From the NCBI RefSeq assembly GCF_014646255.1, contig NZ_BMNC01000005.1:569609-633608 (forward strand): DNA of 64,000 nucleotides, in the 5' to 3' direction. This document shows positions 26,466-34,918 of this stretch, in pieces. The DNA comes from Lentzea pudingi. GTDB taxonomy: Bacteria > Actinomycetota > Actinomycetes > Mycobacteriales > Pseudonocardiaceae. Numbering within the stretch: position 1 is the stretch's first letter; the number at the start of each line of letters is the position of its first letter. Below the pieces are notes generated by a model, which saw only the letters and a list, made by a program, of their open reading frames with translations, was not told the origin of the DNA and made no database searches. The translations under genes and the position numbers were made by a program.

Positions 26466-27685
26466 CGGCCGCGCAGCTTTCCGTAGACCACGCGCGGCAG
26501 CCGCGTCCACCGGTAGAGCTTGGTGGACCGCATCGCGGCGAGTTCGGCCCGTTCCGCGGCCAGTGCGGCGAGGACGTCGCGGTGCCGCGCCGCCAGATCG
26601 GCGTGCAGCCGCCGTTCGGTGGCGAGGTCGGGCCCGATGTCGCCGCTGCGGCTGAGCATGTGCTCGACGACCGCCTCCCGTTCGGCGATCAACCGCGCGT
26701 GCAGCTGCCGGTGCGCCTTGCGCAGCGCCTGGTTCTCGGCCGCGAGCAACGCGACGCGCGGCTCGACGCCCCCGGTCCTCGCGAAGGCTTCCTCCGCGAG
26801 GCGCGCCACCGCGTTGAGGTGGTCGTCCAGCAGCCGGACGGCCTTGGCGGATCGCTCGACCTTGAGCGCCCGCCGCATGGCGGTGACCAGCCTGCTCGGA
26901 GCGGTGACGACCTGGTCCGCGCTGCCGAACTGCTCGACGGCCGCGCGGTCGGCACCCTTCGGGTCGAACAGGACCCACGTCCGGCCAAACGCTTGCGCGG
27001 CCGCTGCCACGTGCTCGTCACCGGCCACCACCGCGGCCGCGTTCGCGATCACGGCCAGCCGGTCCTCGACGACGGCGTCGTGCGGCATCGTCGGCCAGCC
27101 GGTGTCCTCGGGCTTGACGCCGGTGGGCAGCACCACGACGTGGTCGATGGCCAGCAGTTCGGCGGCCTTGGCCACGGCCGGCCGCAGCCGGGCGAGCGGC
27201 GTGCTCGCGGTGACGTGCAGGACCAGGTACCGGTGCTCGGGCAGCCTGCCGAGCTGCCGGAGGTGCTGCACACGAGCGGTGAGGACCGCCGGCTCCACCA
27301 GCCGGTCGGCGAGCACCCCGACGTTCGGCACGACGTCAGGCCCCTCGTCCCGCGTCGACAGCACCCGGAGGCCGGCCTTGCCGCCCGTCCTGACCGCCAC
27401 CGCGACCGCGTTGCCGGGCACCTCGGCGATCTCGAGCGGCCCGGACGGCGACACGACGATCAGGTGGAAGTCGTCAGGCCCGACGGAGCTGAGCGGTGTG
27501 GCCCCCAGCCCGCCGTCGGCACGGTGCGAGTGCGCCTGCCGCGCGAGCGGGGTGATCCGCCAGTCGCCCAGGCGTTCCCTCAGCTCCCGTTCGAGCACGC
27601 GCACGGGCAACTGGTCGCCGAGCCCGTCCAGTTCGGTGCTGCACAACAAGCCGAGCGATCCCCCGACGGCGGTTTCTTCACGCAC
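26462..27685 (-). CDS. polysaccharide pyruvyl transferase-like protein
   Basis: 407 residues from GTG. The region of about 60-260 has Rossmann-like alternation (YLVLHVTAST, DHVVVLPTGVKPEDTG, VVAGDEHVAAAAQAFGRTWVLFDPKG) that resembles polysaccharide pyruvyl transferases and GT-B folds. This is followed by a helical, likely coiled-coil region (about 290-385) and a C-terminal SMRSTKLYRWTRLP-type tail of the sort found on actinobacterial glycan enzymes (here AAMRSTKLYRWTRLP). Assignment is by overall pattern only. Translationally coupled to the downstream GT2. Confidence 0.5.
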   Translation of the reverse strand: MREETAVGGSLGLLCSTELDGLGDQLPVRVLERELRERLGDWRITPLARQAHSHRADGGLGATPLSSVGPDDFHLIVVSPSGPLEIAEVPGNAVAVAVRTGGKAGLRVLSTRDEGPDVVPNVGVLADRLVEPAVLTARVQHLRQLGRLPEHRYLVLHVTASTPLARLRPAVAKAAELLAIDHVVVLPTGVKPEDTGWPTMPHDAVVEDRLAVIANAAAVVAGDEHVAAAAQAFGRTWVLFDPKGADRAAVEQFGSADQVVTAPSRLVTAMRRALKVERSAKAVRLLDDHLNAVARLAEEAFARTGGVEPRVALLAAENQALRKAHRQLHARLIAEREAVVEHMLSRSGDIGPDLATERRLHADLAARHRDVLAALAAERAELAAMRSTKLYRWTRLPRVVYGKLRGR

Positions 27686-27796
27686 CGGACTGACTCTACT
27701 GGCCTGACCTCACCCGGACCGGCGAGTCGGCGAAGGTGCAACCCGCGACCCGTGCTACACGTCTACTACGGGTGTAGGAGCCACTCGGAGGCGACA

Positions 27797-27928
27797 ATGT
27801 TGATCACCGTGACATTAGTCACATTGGGCGGTTTGGCGTTCTTGGTGCGAACCGTAGCGGTCCTCCTGGCCGTTTCCTCATCCAAGAAGGCCAACGATTA
27901 CCCTGCGCCACAAGCGTCCGCCAATTGA
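27797..27928 (+). CDS. 43-residue single-helix membrane protein
   Basis: ATG at 27797 is preceded by GGAGG at a five-base spacing. The product MLITVTLVTLGGLAFLVRTV... is one membrane helix (about residues 3-27) followed by a short hydrophilic tail SSKKANDYPAPQ. An inverted repeat CTACAC...GTGTAG (27755-27777) lies just upstream and could be an operator. No family recognised. Confidence 0.65.
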   Translation: MLITVTLVTLGGLAFLVRTVAVLLAVSSSKKANDYPAPQASAN

Positions 27929-27993
27929 GATACTCGTTCGGAGTACGTCTTACGGCGGAACGTTGCCTTACCGTACGATCCTTTCGGGTCGTA

Positions 27994-28007
27994 TGACTGA
28001 TCAGTCA
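27994..28007. promoter_or_regulatory. 14-bp perfect palindrome, candidate operator
   Basis: TGACTGATCAGTCA is a perfect palindrome 33 bases before the ATG at 28040. A second imperfect dyad, ACGATCC-TTTC-GGGTCGT, is immediately upstream. The position fits a TetR- or GntR-type operator for the downstream gene; no regulator is assigned. Confidence 0.35.
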
Positions 28008-28039
28008 CCCGAAGGGGACCTCACAGGGGTAGGTGCGCC

Positions 28040-28414
28040 ATGGACCACGCACTGAACAAGGTCATCGAGCTGCGCGAGAGTGGCTTCCAGTTCCTGCACT
28101 TGAGGGACGACGCCGGGCAGCTCGACCGAATCATGGCGTTCAAGCAGCGAAGAGGCTTCATCGACTCGATCCTGTTCTGGTCGGAGACAGAGGCGCGCGC
28201 GGGACGTCTGCCCGCGGTACGCGACTCGGCTCGCCCGGCCCAGGCCGTGTGGATCTACGAGGGCCCGTTGGTCGAGGCCGTGGACAGGCTGCTGGACCTG
28301 CCTGAACCCGGTTCGCGCAACGCTCCCACGCTGATGAAGGCGACGGCCTCGGATCTGGCTGTCGTGACCACGCTGCCGTTCAAGCTGAAGTTGCCGCCGG
28401 GCGCGATCGCCTAG
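28040..28414 (+). CDS. conserved hypothetical protein
   Basis: 124 residues from ATG 28040 (MDHALNKVIELRESGFQFLHL). Mixed alpha/beta character without signal or membrane segments. Features include FIDSILFWSETEARAGRL and a C-terminal LKLPPGAIA. It is convergent with the DUF397 gene, its stop directly touching that gene's end. It looks like a small actinobacterial protein of unknown function. Confidence 0.7.
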   Translation: MDHALNKVIELRESGFQFLHLRDDAGQLDRIMAFKQRRGFIDSILFWSETEARAGRLPAVRDSARPAQAVWIYEGPLVEAVDRLLDLPEPGSRNAPTLMKATASDLAVVTTLPFKLKLPPGAIA

Positions 28415-28603
28415 TCACTTCTTTTCGAAGTCGCCGCGCTTGATGGCGCTGATGAACGACGCCCATTCCGGCGCGGCGACCTCGTAATTTGACGCGCTCT
28501 TGGAGTCGCGGACGCGCGCGACTGAGCCGAACAGCGCAATCTCGACGCAGCTTCCGTTTCCGCCGTTGTTGCTGCGGCTGCTCTTGCGCCACACAACAGA
28601 CAC
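28415..28603 (-). CDS. DUF397 protein
   Basis: 62 residues. Shows the DUF397 pattern: WRKSSRSNNGGNGSCVEIA, VRDSK, and EWASFISAIKRGDF. The GTG at 28603 is preferred because AGGGG lies five bases upstream. It begins eight bases after the XRE/DUF5753 gene stop, the standard pairing in which an XRE regulator and a small DUF397 partner act together, in Streptomyces often in development or as toxin/antitoxin-like modules. Confidence 0.88.
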   Translation of the reverse strand: MSVVWRKSSRSNNGGNGSCVEIALFGSVARVRDSKSASNYEVAAPEWASFISAIKRGDFEKK

Positions 28604-28611
28604 TTCAACCC

Positions 28612-29424
28612 CTACCTTTCGGCAGCCAACCTCTCGATCCACGCTGCGGACTCCTCTGGGGTCAACGCCAGCTTCGAGAGGTGCTTGAAGGTAAGGGTAG
28701 TGGTCTTCACGCGGGCAGGGTCGTCGATGTGAAGCGATCCGCCGGTGTGCTCGATGTAGAGGATCTTCGGGTCTCCGGCGTATGGAAAGTCCAGCAGGTT
28801 GAAGCCGCCGTTGTGCCCGTCGTGTAACCCGGCCATGTCCAATACGACCTGAACCGTGACGTTCGGTAGCAGGCCGACCTGGTTGATGTGGAGAAGTTGA
28901 TCGCGATCCGCGTACCGGAGGGCCGCTTCGGTGACGATCGCGTGATACGAGATCGGGCTGTCGCCGACGAGGCGTCTCTGCCTGCGGTGGCGGATGGCGA
29001 TCTGGTCATCGATCCACTTCTTGGACCGCTGAGCCCGAGATCCGGCGAAAAGCGTCCGCATGTACCCCTTGCTCTGGATCATCCCCGGGATGTGGTTCGG
29101 CTGGAACTCGCGAACCGTTGAGGCGTCGTGCTCCAAGCTGATGTAACCCTGATCCTCGATTCGGTACTGCTTCCACCAACCCTTCTCCTTGGCCAGCTTC
29201 CACATTTCCAGGTAGGGCTCCAACTCGTCGCCGATCACGCCGTAGACGTCCAGAATCGTGCGCAACGCGTGGATGTCCGGCACCTGGCCGTTCTCGATGC
29301 GGCTGAGCTTCGGAACGTTGTAGTCGATCCGGTCAGACGCTTCGCGCTGACTCAACCCGGATCGTTCGCGCAGCAGTTTCAACGCCTCGCCGAGGCGTCG
29401 CTGCCGGAACGTGGGTTCAGCCAC
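28612..29424 (-). CDS. XRE family regulator with DUF5753 domain
   Basis: 270 residues. N-terminal helix-turn-helix (about residues 10-65: LGEALKLLRERSGLSQREAS, VPKLSRIENGQ) and C-terminal DUF5753 (about 90-265: EFQPNHIPGMIQSKGYMRTL, LLHINQVGLLPNVTVQV, FNLLDFPYAGDPKILYIE). This is the WhiJ-like group of actinobacterial regulators. It forms an operon with the DUF397 gene and is divergent from the hypothetical gene at 29498. Confidence 0.9.
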   Translation of the reverse strand: MAEPTFRQRRLGEALKLLRERSGLSQREASDRIDYNVPKLSRIENGQVPDIHALRTILDVYGVIGDELEPYLEMWKLAKEKGWWKQYRIEDQGYISLEHDASTVREFQPNHIPGMIQSKGYMRTLFAGSRAQRSKKWIDDQIAIRHRRQRRLVGDSPISYHAIVTEAALRYADRDQLLHINQVGLLPNVTVQVVLDMAGLHDGHNGGFNLLDFPYAGDPKILYIEHTGGSLHIDDPARVKTTTLTFKHLSKLALTPEESAAWIERLAAER

Positions 29425-29497
29425 GGCCCAAACGTTACGGGCGAGATCCGGAATTTGAGATTCTCACTCGCCGAGTGCGGTGAGGACCGTCGTGGTC

Positions 29498-29755
29498 ATG
29501 GACCACCTCCACCGCATTGAGTACCACCGGCGTCTGTCCGACGGTGCGCTGGTGCTCGAGCACACCGAAGAGGTCGTCGACCACGGTTGGTACATAAAGA
29601 AAGGCGACGACTGGCGCCGCCGGTACACGCTGGGGTGCGCGCACGACTTCATGTCCCGGGCCGGAACGAAACCGGGGCTGTACGCGATATCCGTGTGGCG
29701 GGGCGAGAACCGGGTTTGCACCGTCGGAATCGACTGGCGTCCCTCCAAAGGATGA
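29498..29755 (+). CDS. small hypothetical protein
   Basis: 85 residues from ATG 29498; in-frame GTG 29492 and 29480 are alternatives and GAGGA at 29482-29486 fits the GTG at 29492. Beta-rich (IEYHRRLSDGALVLEHTEEVV, GLYAISVWRGENRVCTVGIDW) with many aromatic residues. No signal or known motif. Divergent from the XRE gene by about 70 bases, so it may be under its control. Confidence 0.5.
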   Translation: MDHLHRIEYHRRLSDGALVLEHTEEVVDHGWYIKKGDDWRRRYTLGCAHDFMSRAGTKPGLYAISVWRGENRVCTVGIDWRPSKG

Positions 29756-29820
29756 AGAACTTCCCTCGCCTGAGTTACGCAGCTTGATGTAGAGGGTCCG
29801 GACACGACACGTTCGCGCCT

Positions 29821-30165
29821 ATGAACCTCAGGAAGACCGTCACGGGGGCCGCTGTTGCCCTCGGCAGCGCCACCGTCATGCTCGGCCTGGGTGGTATCGC
29901 ACACGCCGACACCGGGTCCGCCGCCGCTCACACCTCGCCCGACCTGGGTGGCCAGCTGGGCGACATCGCCACCGCCGGCGACCTCGCGTCCGTGAACACC
30001 GCCGACGCCACGGGCAAGATCCAGGCGATCAACGCGCAGGACCTCAACGCCGCCGCGCTCGTCGAGAACGTCGACGCAGGCGCCACGGGCCTTCCGGCCT
30101 CCACGCTGCTCGGCCTGAGCGAGCCGAACGGCGTGCCGACCGGCGCCGCGGCGCTCGACATCTGA
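29821..30165 (+). CDS. small secreted protein
   Basis: 114 residues with a typical signal peptide (MNLRKTVTGAAVALGSATVM, cleavage after AHA near residue 29). The mature part of about 85 residues is Ala-, Asp- and Thr-rich with few aromatic residues and no cysteine (GDIATAGDLASVNTADATGK, AINAQDLNAAALVENVD), so it may be extended or disordered. It has its own strong terminator. Function unknown. Confidence 0.7.
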   Translation: MNLRKTVTGAAVALGSATVMLGLGGIAHADTGSAAAHTSPDLGGQLGDIATAGDLASVNTADATGKIQAINAQDLNAAALVENVDAGATGLPASTLLGLSEPNGVPTGAAALDI

Positions 30166-30189
30166 TCTGACAGACCTTCCTGGCCGGGG

Positions 30190-30235
30190 CGGCGCCCGAT
30201 TCCCTCCCCCTCGAATCGGGCGCCGTTCCTCTTCT
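30190..30235 (+). terminator. intrinsic terminator after the secreted protein gene
   Basis: CGGCGCCCGATTC (30190-30202) pairs perfectly over 13 bases with GAATCGGGCGCCG (30213-30225), loop of ten, followed by a pyrimidine-rich TTCCTCTTCTCC rather than a pure T run. Confidence 0.8.
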
Positions 30236-30318
30236 CCTGAGGTTTACCAGGAGCGAAGCGCCCTGCGCCTCGAGAAGGTTGTCGCTTCCGCCGGTGCGAT
30301 CGACAAGGTCGTGGACGG

Positions 30319-32106
30319 TCAGCGGCCTGCCGCGTAGCCCTGTGCGCCGCGTGGGTTCGCACCGGCGCGCAGGAGTCCGGCTGCGGCATCCCTTGCCACG
30401 GCGGACATCCGGCCCAGCGTCCACGCGCCGGCGTCCACGACCTGGTGGCCGCGCGACCGCAGCTCTTCGAGGACGGCCGCGCCTGCGCGGGACTCGATGA
30501 CGAGTTCGCCCGGCGTCCAGGCGCGCGGGTAGAACGAGCTCGGGAACGCGTTCGAGTGCCACATCGGCGAGTCGATCGCCTCCTGCAGGTTCAGGCCCGC
30601 CTGGTGCGCCAGCCAGAAGCCGAGTTGCCACTGGTCCTGCTGGTCGCCGCCGGGCGTGCCGAACGCGAGGGCGGGACGGCCGTCGCGCAGCGCCATCGAC
30701 GGCGACAGGGTGATCCGCGGGCGTTTGCCGGGGGCCAGCGAGTTCGGCAGGTCCTTGTCCAGCCAGAACATCTGGGCGCGGCTGCCCAGGCAGAAGCCGA
30801 GTGACGGGATCGTCGGCGACGACTGCAGCCAGCCGCCGGACGGGGTCGCGGAGACCATGTTGCCCCAGCGGTCCACGACGTCCACGTGCACGGTGTCGCC
30901 GCGCGTCACGCCGGAGCGTTCCACGGTCGGTTCGCCGATCGCGCCCGTCGGGTCGGTGACCAGAGCGGACGGACCGCTGGTGATGTGCTTGGGGAGCAAC
31001 GGTTCGCGGCCATCGGGCGAGCCGGGCCGCAGCTCCAGAGAAGCCTCGGCAGAGATCAGCGCACGGCGTTCGGAGGCGTAGGCGCGCGAGACCAGGGTCT
31101 CCAGCGGCACGTCCGGAACGTCGCCGTACCAGGCCTCGCGGTCGGCGAACGCCAGCTTCGCGGCCTCGACGGCGAGGTGCACGGTCTCCGCGGTGGGCTT
31201 TCCGTCCACATAGGACAGGTCGTAGCCCTCCAGCAGCCGCAGCTGTTGCGCCAGCACGGGTCCCTGCGTCCACGCGCCGGGCTTGACCAGGGACCACTCG
31301 CCGAAGTCCGCGACGAGCGCGTCCTCGTACGAGGCCTCCCACGACGCCATGTCGGCGCCGGTCAGCACACCCGCGTGGTCACGTCCCGAGTCGTCGCGGA
31401 ACGACGAACGGCAGAACTCGTCGATCTGCGCGGCGACGAACCCCTGCGACCACGCCCGGCGCGCGGCCTCGATCTGCGCCTCGCGGTCGGCACCGGCGGC
31501 CTCGGCGGCGGCCAGCAGCCACTCCCAGGTGTCGGCGAGCTTGGGGTTGCGGAACCGGCCGCCGGGCGCCGGCAGGACGCCGTCGGGCATCCACTGCGCG
31601 CCGGACGTCGGCCAGTGGTCGCGGAAGAGGTCCGAGACCATCGAGATCGTGTACGCGGCGCGCTCGACGAGCGGGAAGCCGTCACGGGCATACCCGATCG
31701 CCCGGTCCAGCACTTCACGCAGCGTCTTGGTGCCGTGATCACGAAGAAGAGTGAGCCATCCGTCCCAAGCACCCGGCACGGTCGCGGCCAGCAACCCGCT
31801 ACCGGGGATCAGCGACAGACCCAGATCGGTGTAGTGCTCGATCGACGCCCCGGCCGGCGCCACACCCTGTCCGCAGAGCACCTGGGGGGCCGCACCGGCC
31901 GCGGAGAAGATGATCGGCACCTCGCCGCCGGGGCCGTTGAGGTGCGGTTCCACCACCTGCAGCACGAAGCCGGCGGTGACGGCGGCGTCGAAGGCGTTGC
32001 CGCCGTCCTCCAGCACCGCCATGGCCGACGCGGAGGCCAGCCAGTGGGTCGAAGCGACCATGCCGAAGGTGCCGACGAGTTCGGGGCGCGTGGTGAACAC
32101 ATCCAC
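30319..32106 (-). CDS. gamma-glutamyltransferase family protein
   Basis: 595 residues from GTG. An N-terminal-nucleophile hydrolase that self-cleaves into two subunits. The N-terminal part shows HWLASASAMAVLEDGGNAFDAAV and HLNGPGGEVP. The predicted nucleophile Thr is in RGDTVHVDVVDRWGNMVS (about residue 405). The C-terminal subunit has PRITLSPSMALRDGRP and AFGTPGGDQQ. There is no signal peptide, so the protein is probably cytoplasmic, unlike classic secreted GGT. A TATAGT -10-like hexamer lies about 18 bases upstream of the start. It stands alone between small genes. Confidence 0.88.
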   Translation of the reverse strand: MDVFTTRPELVGTFGMVASTHWLASASAMAVLEDGGNAFDAAVTAGFVLQVVEPHLNGPGGEVPIIFSAAGAAPQVLCGQGVAPAGASIEHYTDLGLSLIPGSGLLAATVPGAWDGWLTLLRDHGTKTLREVLDRAIGYARDGFPLVERAAYTISMVSDLFRDHWPTSGAQWMPDGVLPAPGGRFRNPKLADTWEWLLAAAEAAGADREAQIEAARRAWSQGFVAAQIDEFCRSSFRDDSGRDHAGVLTGADMASWEASYEDALVADFGEWSLVKPGAWTQGPVLAQQLRLLEGYDLSYVDGKPTAETVHLAVEAAKLAFADREAWYGDVPDVPLETLVSRAYASERRALISAEASLELRPGSPDGREPLLPKHITSGPSALVTDPTGAIGEPTVERSGVTRGDTVHVDVVDRWGNMVSATPSGGWLQSSPTIPSLGFCLGSRAQMFWLDKDLPNSLAPGKRPRITLSPSMALRDGRPALAFGTPGGDQQDQWQLGFWLAHQAGLNLQEAIDSPMWHSNAFPSSFYPRAWTPGELVIESRAGAAVLEELRSRGHQVVDAGAWTLGRMSAVARDAAAGLLRAGANPRGAQGYAAGR

Positions 32107-32284
32107 AAAGGTACGCGAGGCTAACTATATTGCGTGACTCCAAGTGACGTATGCCCCAGGCCCGAACGGAGCAGACCCCGAGACCGGTACGACTTTGGTC
32201 GTAGCGGACCGTGACAGATCTCCTACTAGAGGTCTACCGGCGCGGGCGATGTTTCGAACACCGTCGAACGGCACAGTTTCAGAC

Positions 32285-32377
32285 ATGGGAATCCTGGTTG
32301 TCGCGACGATCTTCATCGGCCTCGCGCTCGTGGCCGCGGTGCCGTTGGTGGCCCTGCTCCACTGGACCGACCGTTGA
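32285..32377 (+). CDS. 30-residue membrane peptide
   Basis: ATG at 32285 opens MGILVVATIFIGLALVAAVP... with one hydrophobic helix (residues 3-25) and a polar end HWTDR. There is no clear ribosome site. Codon third positions are mostly G/C. It is 59 bases upstream of the SDR gene on the same strand. Could be real or chance. Confidence 0.4.
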   Translation: MGILVVATIFIGLALVAAVPLVALLHWTDR

Positions 32378-32398
32378 GTTCGAGGTAACGAGCGTTAA

Positions 32399-32428
32399 CC
32401 TCCTCGCGAGCAGTTCGCTTCGAGGAGG
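32399..32428 (+). promoter_or_regulatory. hairpin covering the SDR ribosome-binding site
   Basis: CCTCCTCG (32399-32406) is perfectly complementary to CGAGGAGG (32421-32428), which contains the Shine-Dalgarno GAGGAGG of the ATG at 32437. Folding would hide the ribosome site. A second dyad (GAGGTAACG / CGTTAACCTC) lies just upstream and partly competes for the same bases. Confidence 0.5.
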
Positions 32429-32436
32429 ATGAAGGC

Positions 32437-33195
32437 ATGGAGATCTCGGGTACCGCGGCCATCGTCACCGGTGGCGCGTCCGGCCTCGGCGGCGCGACGG
32501 CACGTGCGCTCGCGGCGCGTGGAGCGCAGGTGTTCGCTCTCGACCTGCCCAGCGCCATCGCGAACGCCGACGCGATCGAGAACGTCACCTACCTGGCCGC
32601 CGACGTGACCTCGGGCGAAGAGGTCCAGGCCGCCGTCGACACCGCTGCCGGCTCCGGCGCCCCGCTGCGCATCACGGTGAACTGCGCGGGCATCGGCCCG
32701 TCGTCCCGCACCGTCGGCAAGACCGGCCCGCACGACCTCGACCTCTACCGCAAGATCATCGAGGTCAACCTGATCGGCTCGTTCAACGTGCTGCGCCTGG
32801 CCGCCGCGGCCATGGGCAAGACCGAGGAGCTCGAGCACGGCGCGCGCGGCGTCATCATCAACACCGCGTCGATCGCCGCGTTCGACGGCCAGATCGGCCA
32901 GGTCGCCTACGCCTCGTCCAAGGGCGGCGTCGTCGGCATGACCCTCCCCGCCGCCCGTGACCTGAGCAACGTGGGCATCCGCGTCCTCACGATCGCGCCC
33001 GGCATCGTCGACACCCCGATGCTCGCCACGGTCTCCGACGAGTTCCGCGCGGGTCTTGCCGCCGGCGTCCCGTTCCCGAAGCGCCTGGCCCAGCCGTCGG
33101 AGTACGCGCAGCTCGCGCTCTCGATCATCGAGCACGACTACCTGAACGGAGAGGTCATCCGCATGGACGGCGCTCTCCGCATGGCACCCCGTTAG
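32437..33195 (+). CDS. SDR family oxidoreductase, 3-hydroxyacyl-CoA dehydrogenase-like
   Basis: 252 residues. Classical short-chain dehydrogenase: TGGASGLGG nucleotide motif near the N terminus, NCAGIGPS, and catalytic Tyr/Lys in VAYASSKGG. The overall sequence (VALDLPSAIANADAIENVTY-like segment, LAQPSEYAQLALSIIEHDYLNGEVIRMDGALRM) resembles the 17-beta-HSD10/type 2 3-hydroxyacyl-CoA dehydrogenase group, acting on acyl-CoA or steroid substrates. Good ribosome site within a hairpin. Its stop overlaps the end of the convergent nuclease gene. Confidence 0.88.
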   Translation: MEISGTAAIVTGGASGLGGATARALAARGAQVFALDLPSAIANADAIENVTYLAADVTSGEEVQAAVDTAAGSGAPLRITVNCAGIGPSSRTVGKTGPHDLDLYRKIIEVNLIGSFNVLRLAAAAMGKTEELEHGARGVIINTASIAAFDGQIGQVAYASSKGGVVGMTLPAARDLSNVGIRVLTIAPGIVDTPMLATVSDEFRAGLAAGVPFPKRLAQPSEYAQLALSIIEHDYLNGEVIRMDGALRMAPR

Positions 33196-34835
33196 AGATC
33201 TCCCGCAAAGGGCAGACGTGACATGGCGTCCGAGGTCATCCACTCGCGCAGGCGGTGGGTGGCCCGGACGTCGTCCTCGTTGTACCAGAGCAACCGCTGT
33301 CGCTGATCGACGTCGAGCTCGTCGCCGTTCATCCCGACCGCCGACCGGTACCAGCGCATGGAGTTCTCGCCACCGGCCTCGGGGTCGCGCCACGAGAACC
33401 CGGCGACCGGCGCGATGACCTTCAGGCCCTTGCCGTGCGCGCACAGGAACTGCTCGCGGACGATGCCGAACAGGTCGACCCACGAGTCCGAGTTGATGAA
33501 CTCCTTGACCTGCGCGGTCGTCGGGATCCCCGGCTTGCCCGCGAACCGTTCCGCCGACGCCAGCAGCCAGCGGTTCTCCGCCAGCTCGTTGTAGCAGTAG
33601 GCGCGGAACGACAGCCCGCGTGCCTTGGCCCGCAACCGGATCCCGGTCAGCCAGGTCCAGAACTCGGCGAACGAGCGCGCCTCGTCGTCGCACGGCAGCG
33701 CGTCCCACGTGACGAACGCGCGGTAGCCGTGCTCCTCGTCGATGTCCTTTCCGGACAGCAGGCAGCCCCACATGTACGCGCCCAGGTCGCCGAAGCTCTC
33801 CATGTCGACGTCGACCTCGACGTCCGCGCGCGGCACGTTCATCTCGGGCACCCGGCGCACCAGCGTGAGGTCGCGCAGCCACGCCCGCGCGAGCACCACG
33901 GCGTCGCCGAACGGCATGCCGACGAGCTGGACCGGGCCGGCCTCGCGAGGGTCCAGCTCGGCCAGCGCGTCCACAGTGGACAGGCCGATCTTGCGCAACG
34001 CCACCGCGTCCTCGCCGCGCACGACGAGGCTGACGTCCCTGCCCTGCTTGAGATCGCTGTCGCACTTCGGCCACCACGGGCACGTCTTGCAGTCGACGAT
34101 CCGCGACGGCCGGGCGAGCGCTTCCTTCTCGTTCGCCGCCGCCAGTGCCACGGCCAGGCGGTCGCTGAACCTCGCGTCGTACTCCGCCAGCGCGTTGCGG
34201 CCGCCGGGCCACGTCGGCGCCTCCAGGTCGTGCCACAGCACCACGTCGGCGTCCATGCCGATCACGCCGCCGGTGGCCCGTCCGTTGCGCGCGTAGCCGG
34301 CGGCCTGCAGCTGCCGTTGCGCGTGGGCCAGCCGCAGCTGGTCACGGGGCTGCGGCCGGACCTTGCGGTGCGGGTCCGTGCGGCTGCCGTCGGGCAACGG
34401 GATGCTCAGCGGGCTCGTCTTCGCGCCCTGGCCGGGGTCGGTGATCTTGTGCCGGACCACCAGCACCGGCACGTACCCGGTGGAGTCCTTGACCAGCAGG
34501 TCGATTCCGCCGCGGCGGCCACCGCGTGGATCGCGGGGCAGCGCGGCGCCCCAGATGTACGGCGTGCCCATCTCCATCGCGGCGAGCGTCACGCGTTCCC
34601 GGTCCGCGCTGCGCACGTCCGGCCCGCTCGGCACCTCGAAGAGGTTCGAGCCGACGATTCTGCCGAGCGCGTCCGCCACCGCGCGACGGTGGTTCGTCGC
34701 GTCCGCTTTCCGTTGTTCCGAAGCCGGATCCGGCGCCGCCTTGGAAGCGTCGCGCATCTCCGGATCGTTTTCGAGGTGCACCCGCCGCCGACAACGAGTG
34801 ACCACGCCGGCGTCTAGCTGCACCTGGGAAGTCAC
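33192..34835 (-). CDS. TM0106 family RecB-like nuclease
   Basis: 547 residues from GTG 34835 (VTSQVQLDAGVVTRCRRRVHL), where family similarity begins; longer in-frame starts exist. An N-terminal RecB/Cas4-like nuclease half has the cysteine cluster IVDCKTCPWWPKCDSDL (about residue 255). The C-terminal half (about 350-547) is an RNase H-like domain: VDVDMESFGDLGAYMWG with acidic metal ligands, SWVDLFGIVREQF, and LWYNEDDVRATHRLREWM. Widespread actinobacterial predicted DNA-repair nuclease without a firm biochemical role. Convergent with the SDR gene. Confidence 0.82.
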   Translation of the reverse strand: MTSQVQLDAGVVTRCRRRVHLENDPEMRDASKAAPDPASEQRKADATNHRRAVADALGRIVGSNLFEVPSGPDVRSADRERVTLAAMEMGTPYIWGAALPRDPRGGRRGGIDLLVKDSTGYVPVLVVRHKITDPGQGAKTSPLSIPLPDGSRTDPHRKVRPQPRDQLRLAHAQRQLQAAGYARNGRATGGVIGMDADVVLWHDLEAPTWPGGRNALAEYDARFSDRLAVALAAANEKEALARPSRIVDCKTCPWWPKCDSDLKQGRDVSLVVRGEDAVALRKIGLSTVDALAELDPREAGPVQLVGMPFGDAVVLARAWLRDLTLVRRVPEMNVPRADVEVDVDMESFGDLGAYMWGCLLSGKDIDEEHGYRAFVTWDALPCDDEARSFAEFWTWLTGIRLRAKARGLSFRAYCYNELAENRWLLASAERFAGKPGIPTTAQVKEFINSDSWVDLFGIVREQFLCAHGKGLKVIAPVAGFSWRDPEAGGENSMRWYRSAVGMNGDELDVDQRQRLLWYNEDDVRATHRLREWMTSDAMSRLPFAGDL

Positions 34836-34918
34836 AGGGTGCAGGGTATGTCGCGCGTCGAGGAGATGTGCGGGCAACCTGGGCAGTAAGTTTCACGTGA
34901 CGGAGGAGGTGTACCCGA

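Noticed and set aside
34890..34900. GTTTCACGTGA as a full parS site
   Set aside because: Only the left half and centre match; the right half (CGGA) does not, so it is mentioned only as a weak comparison.
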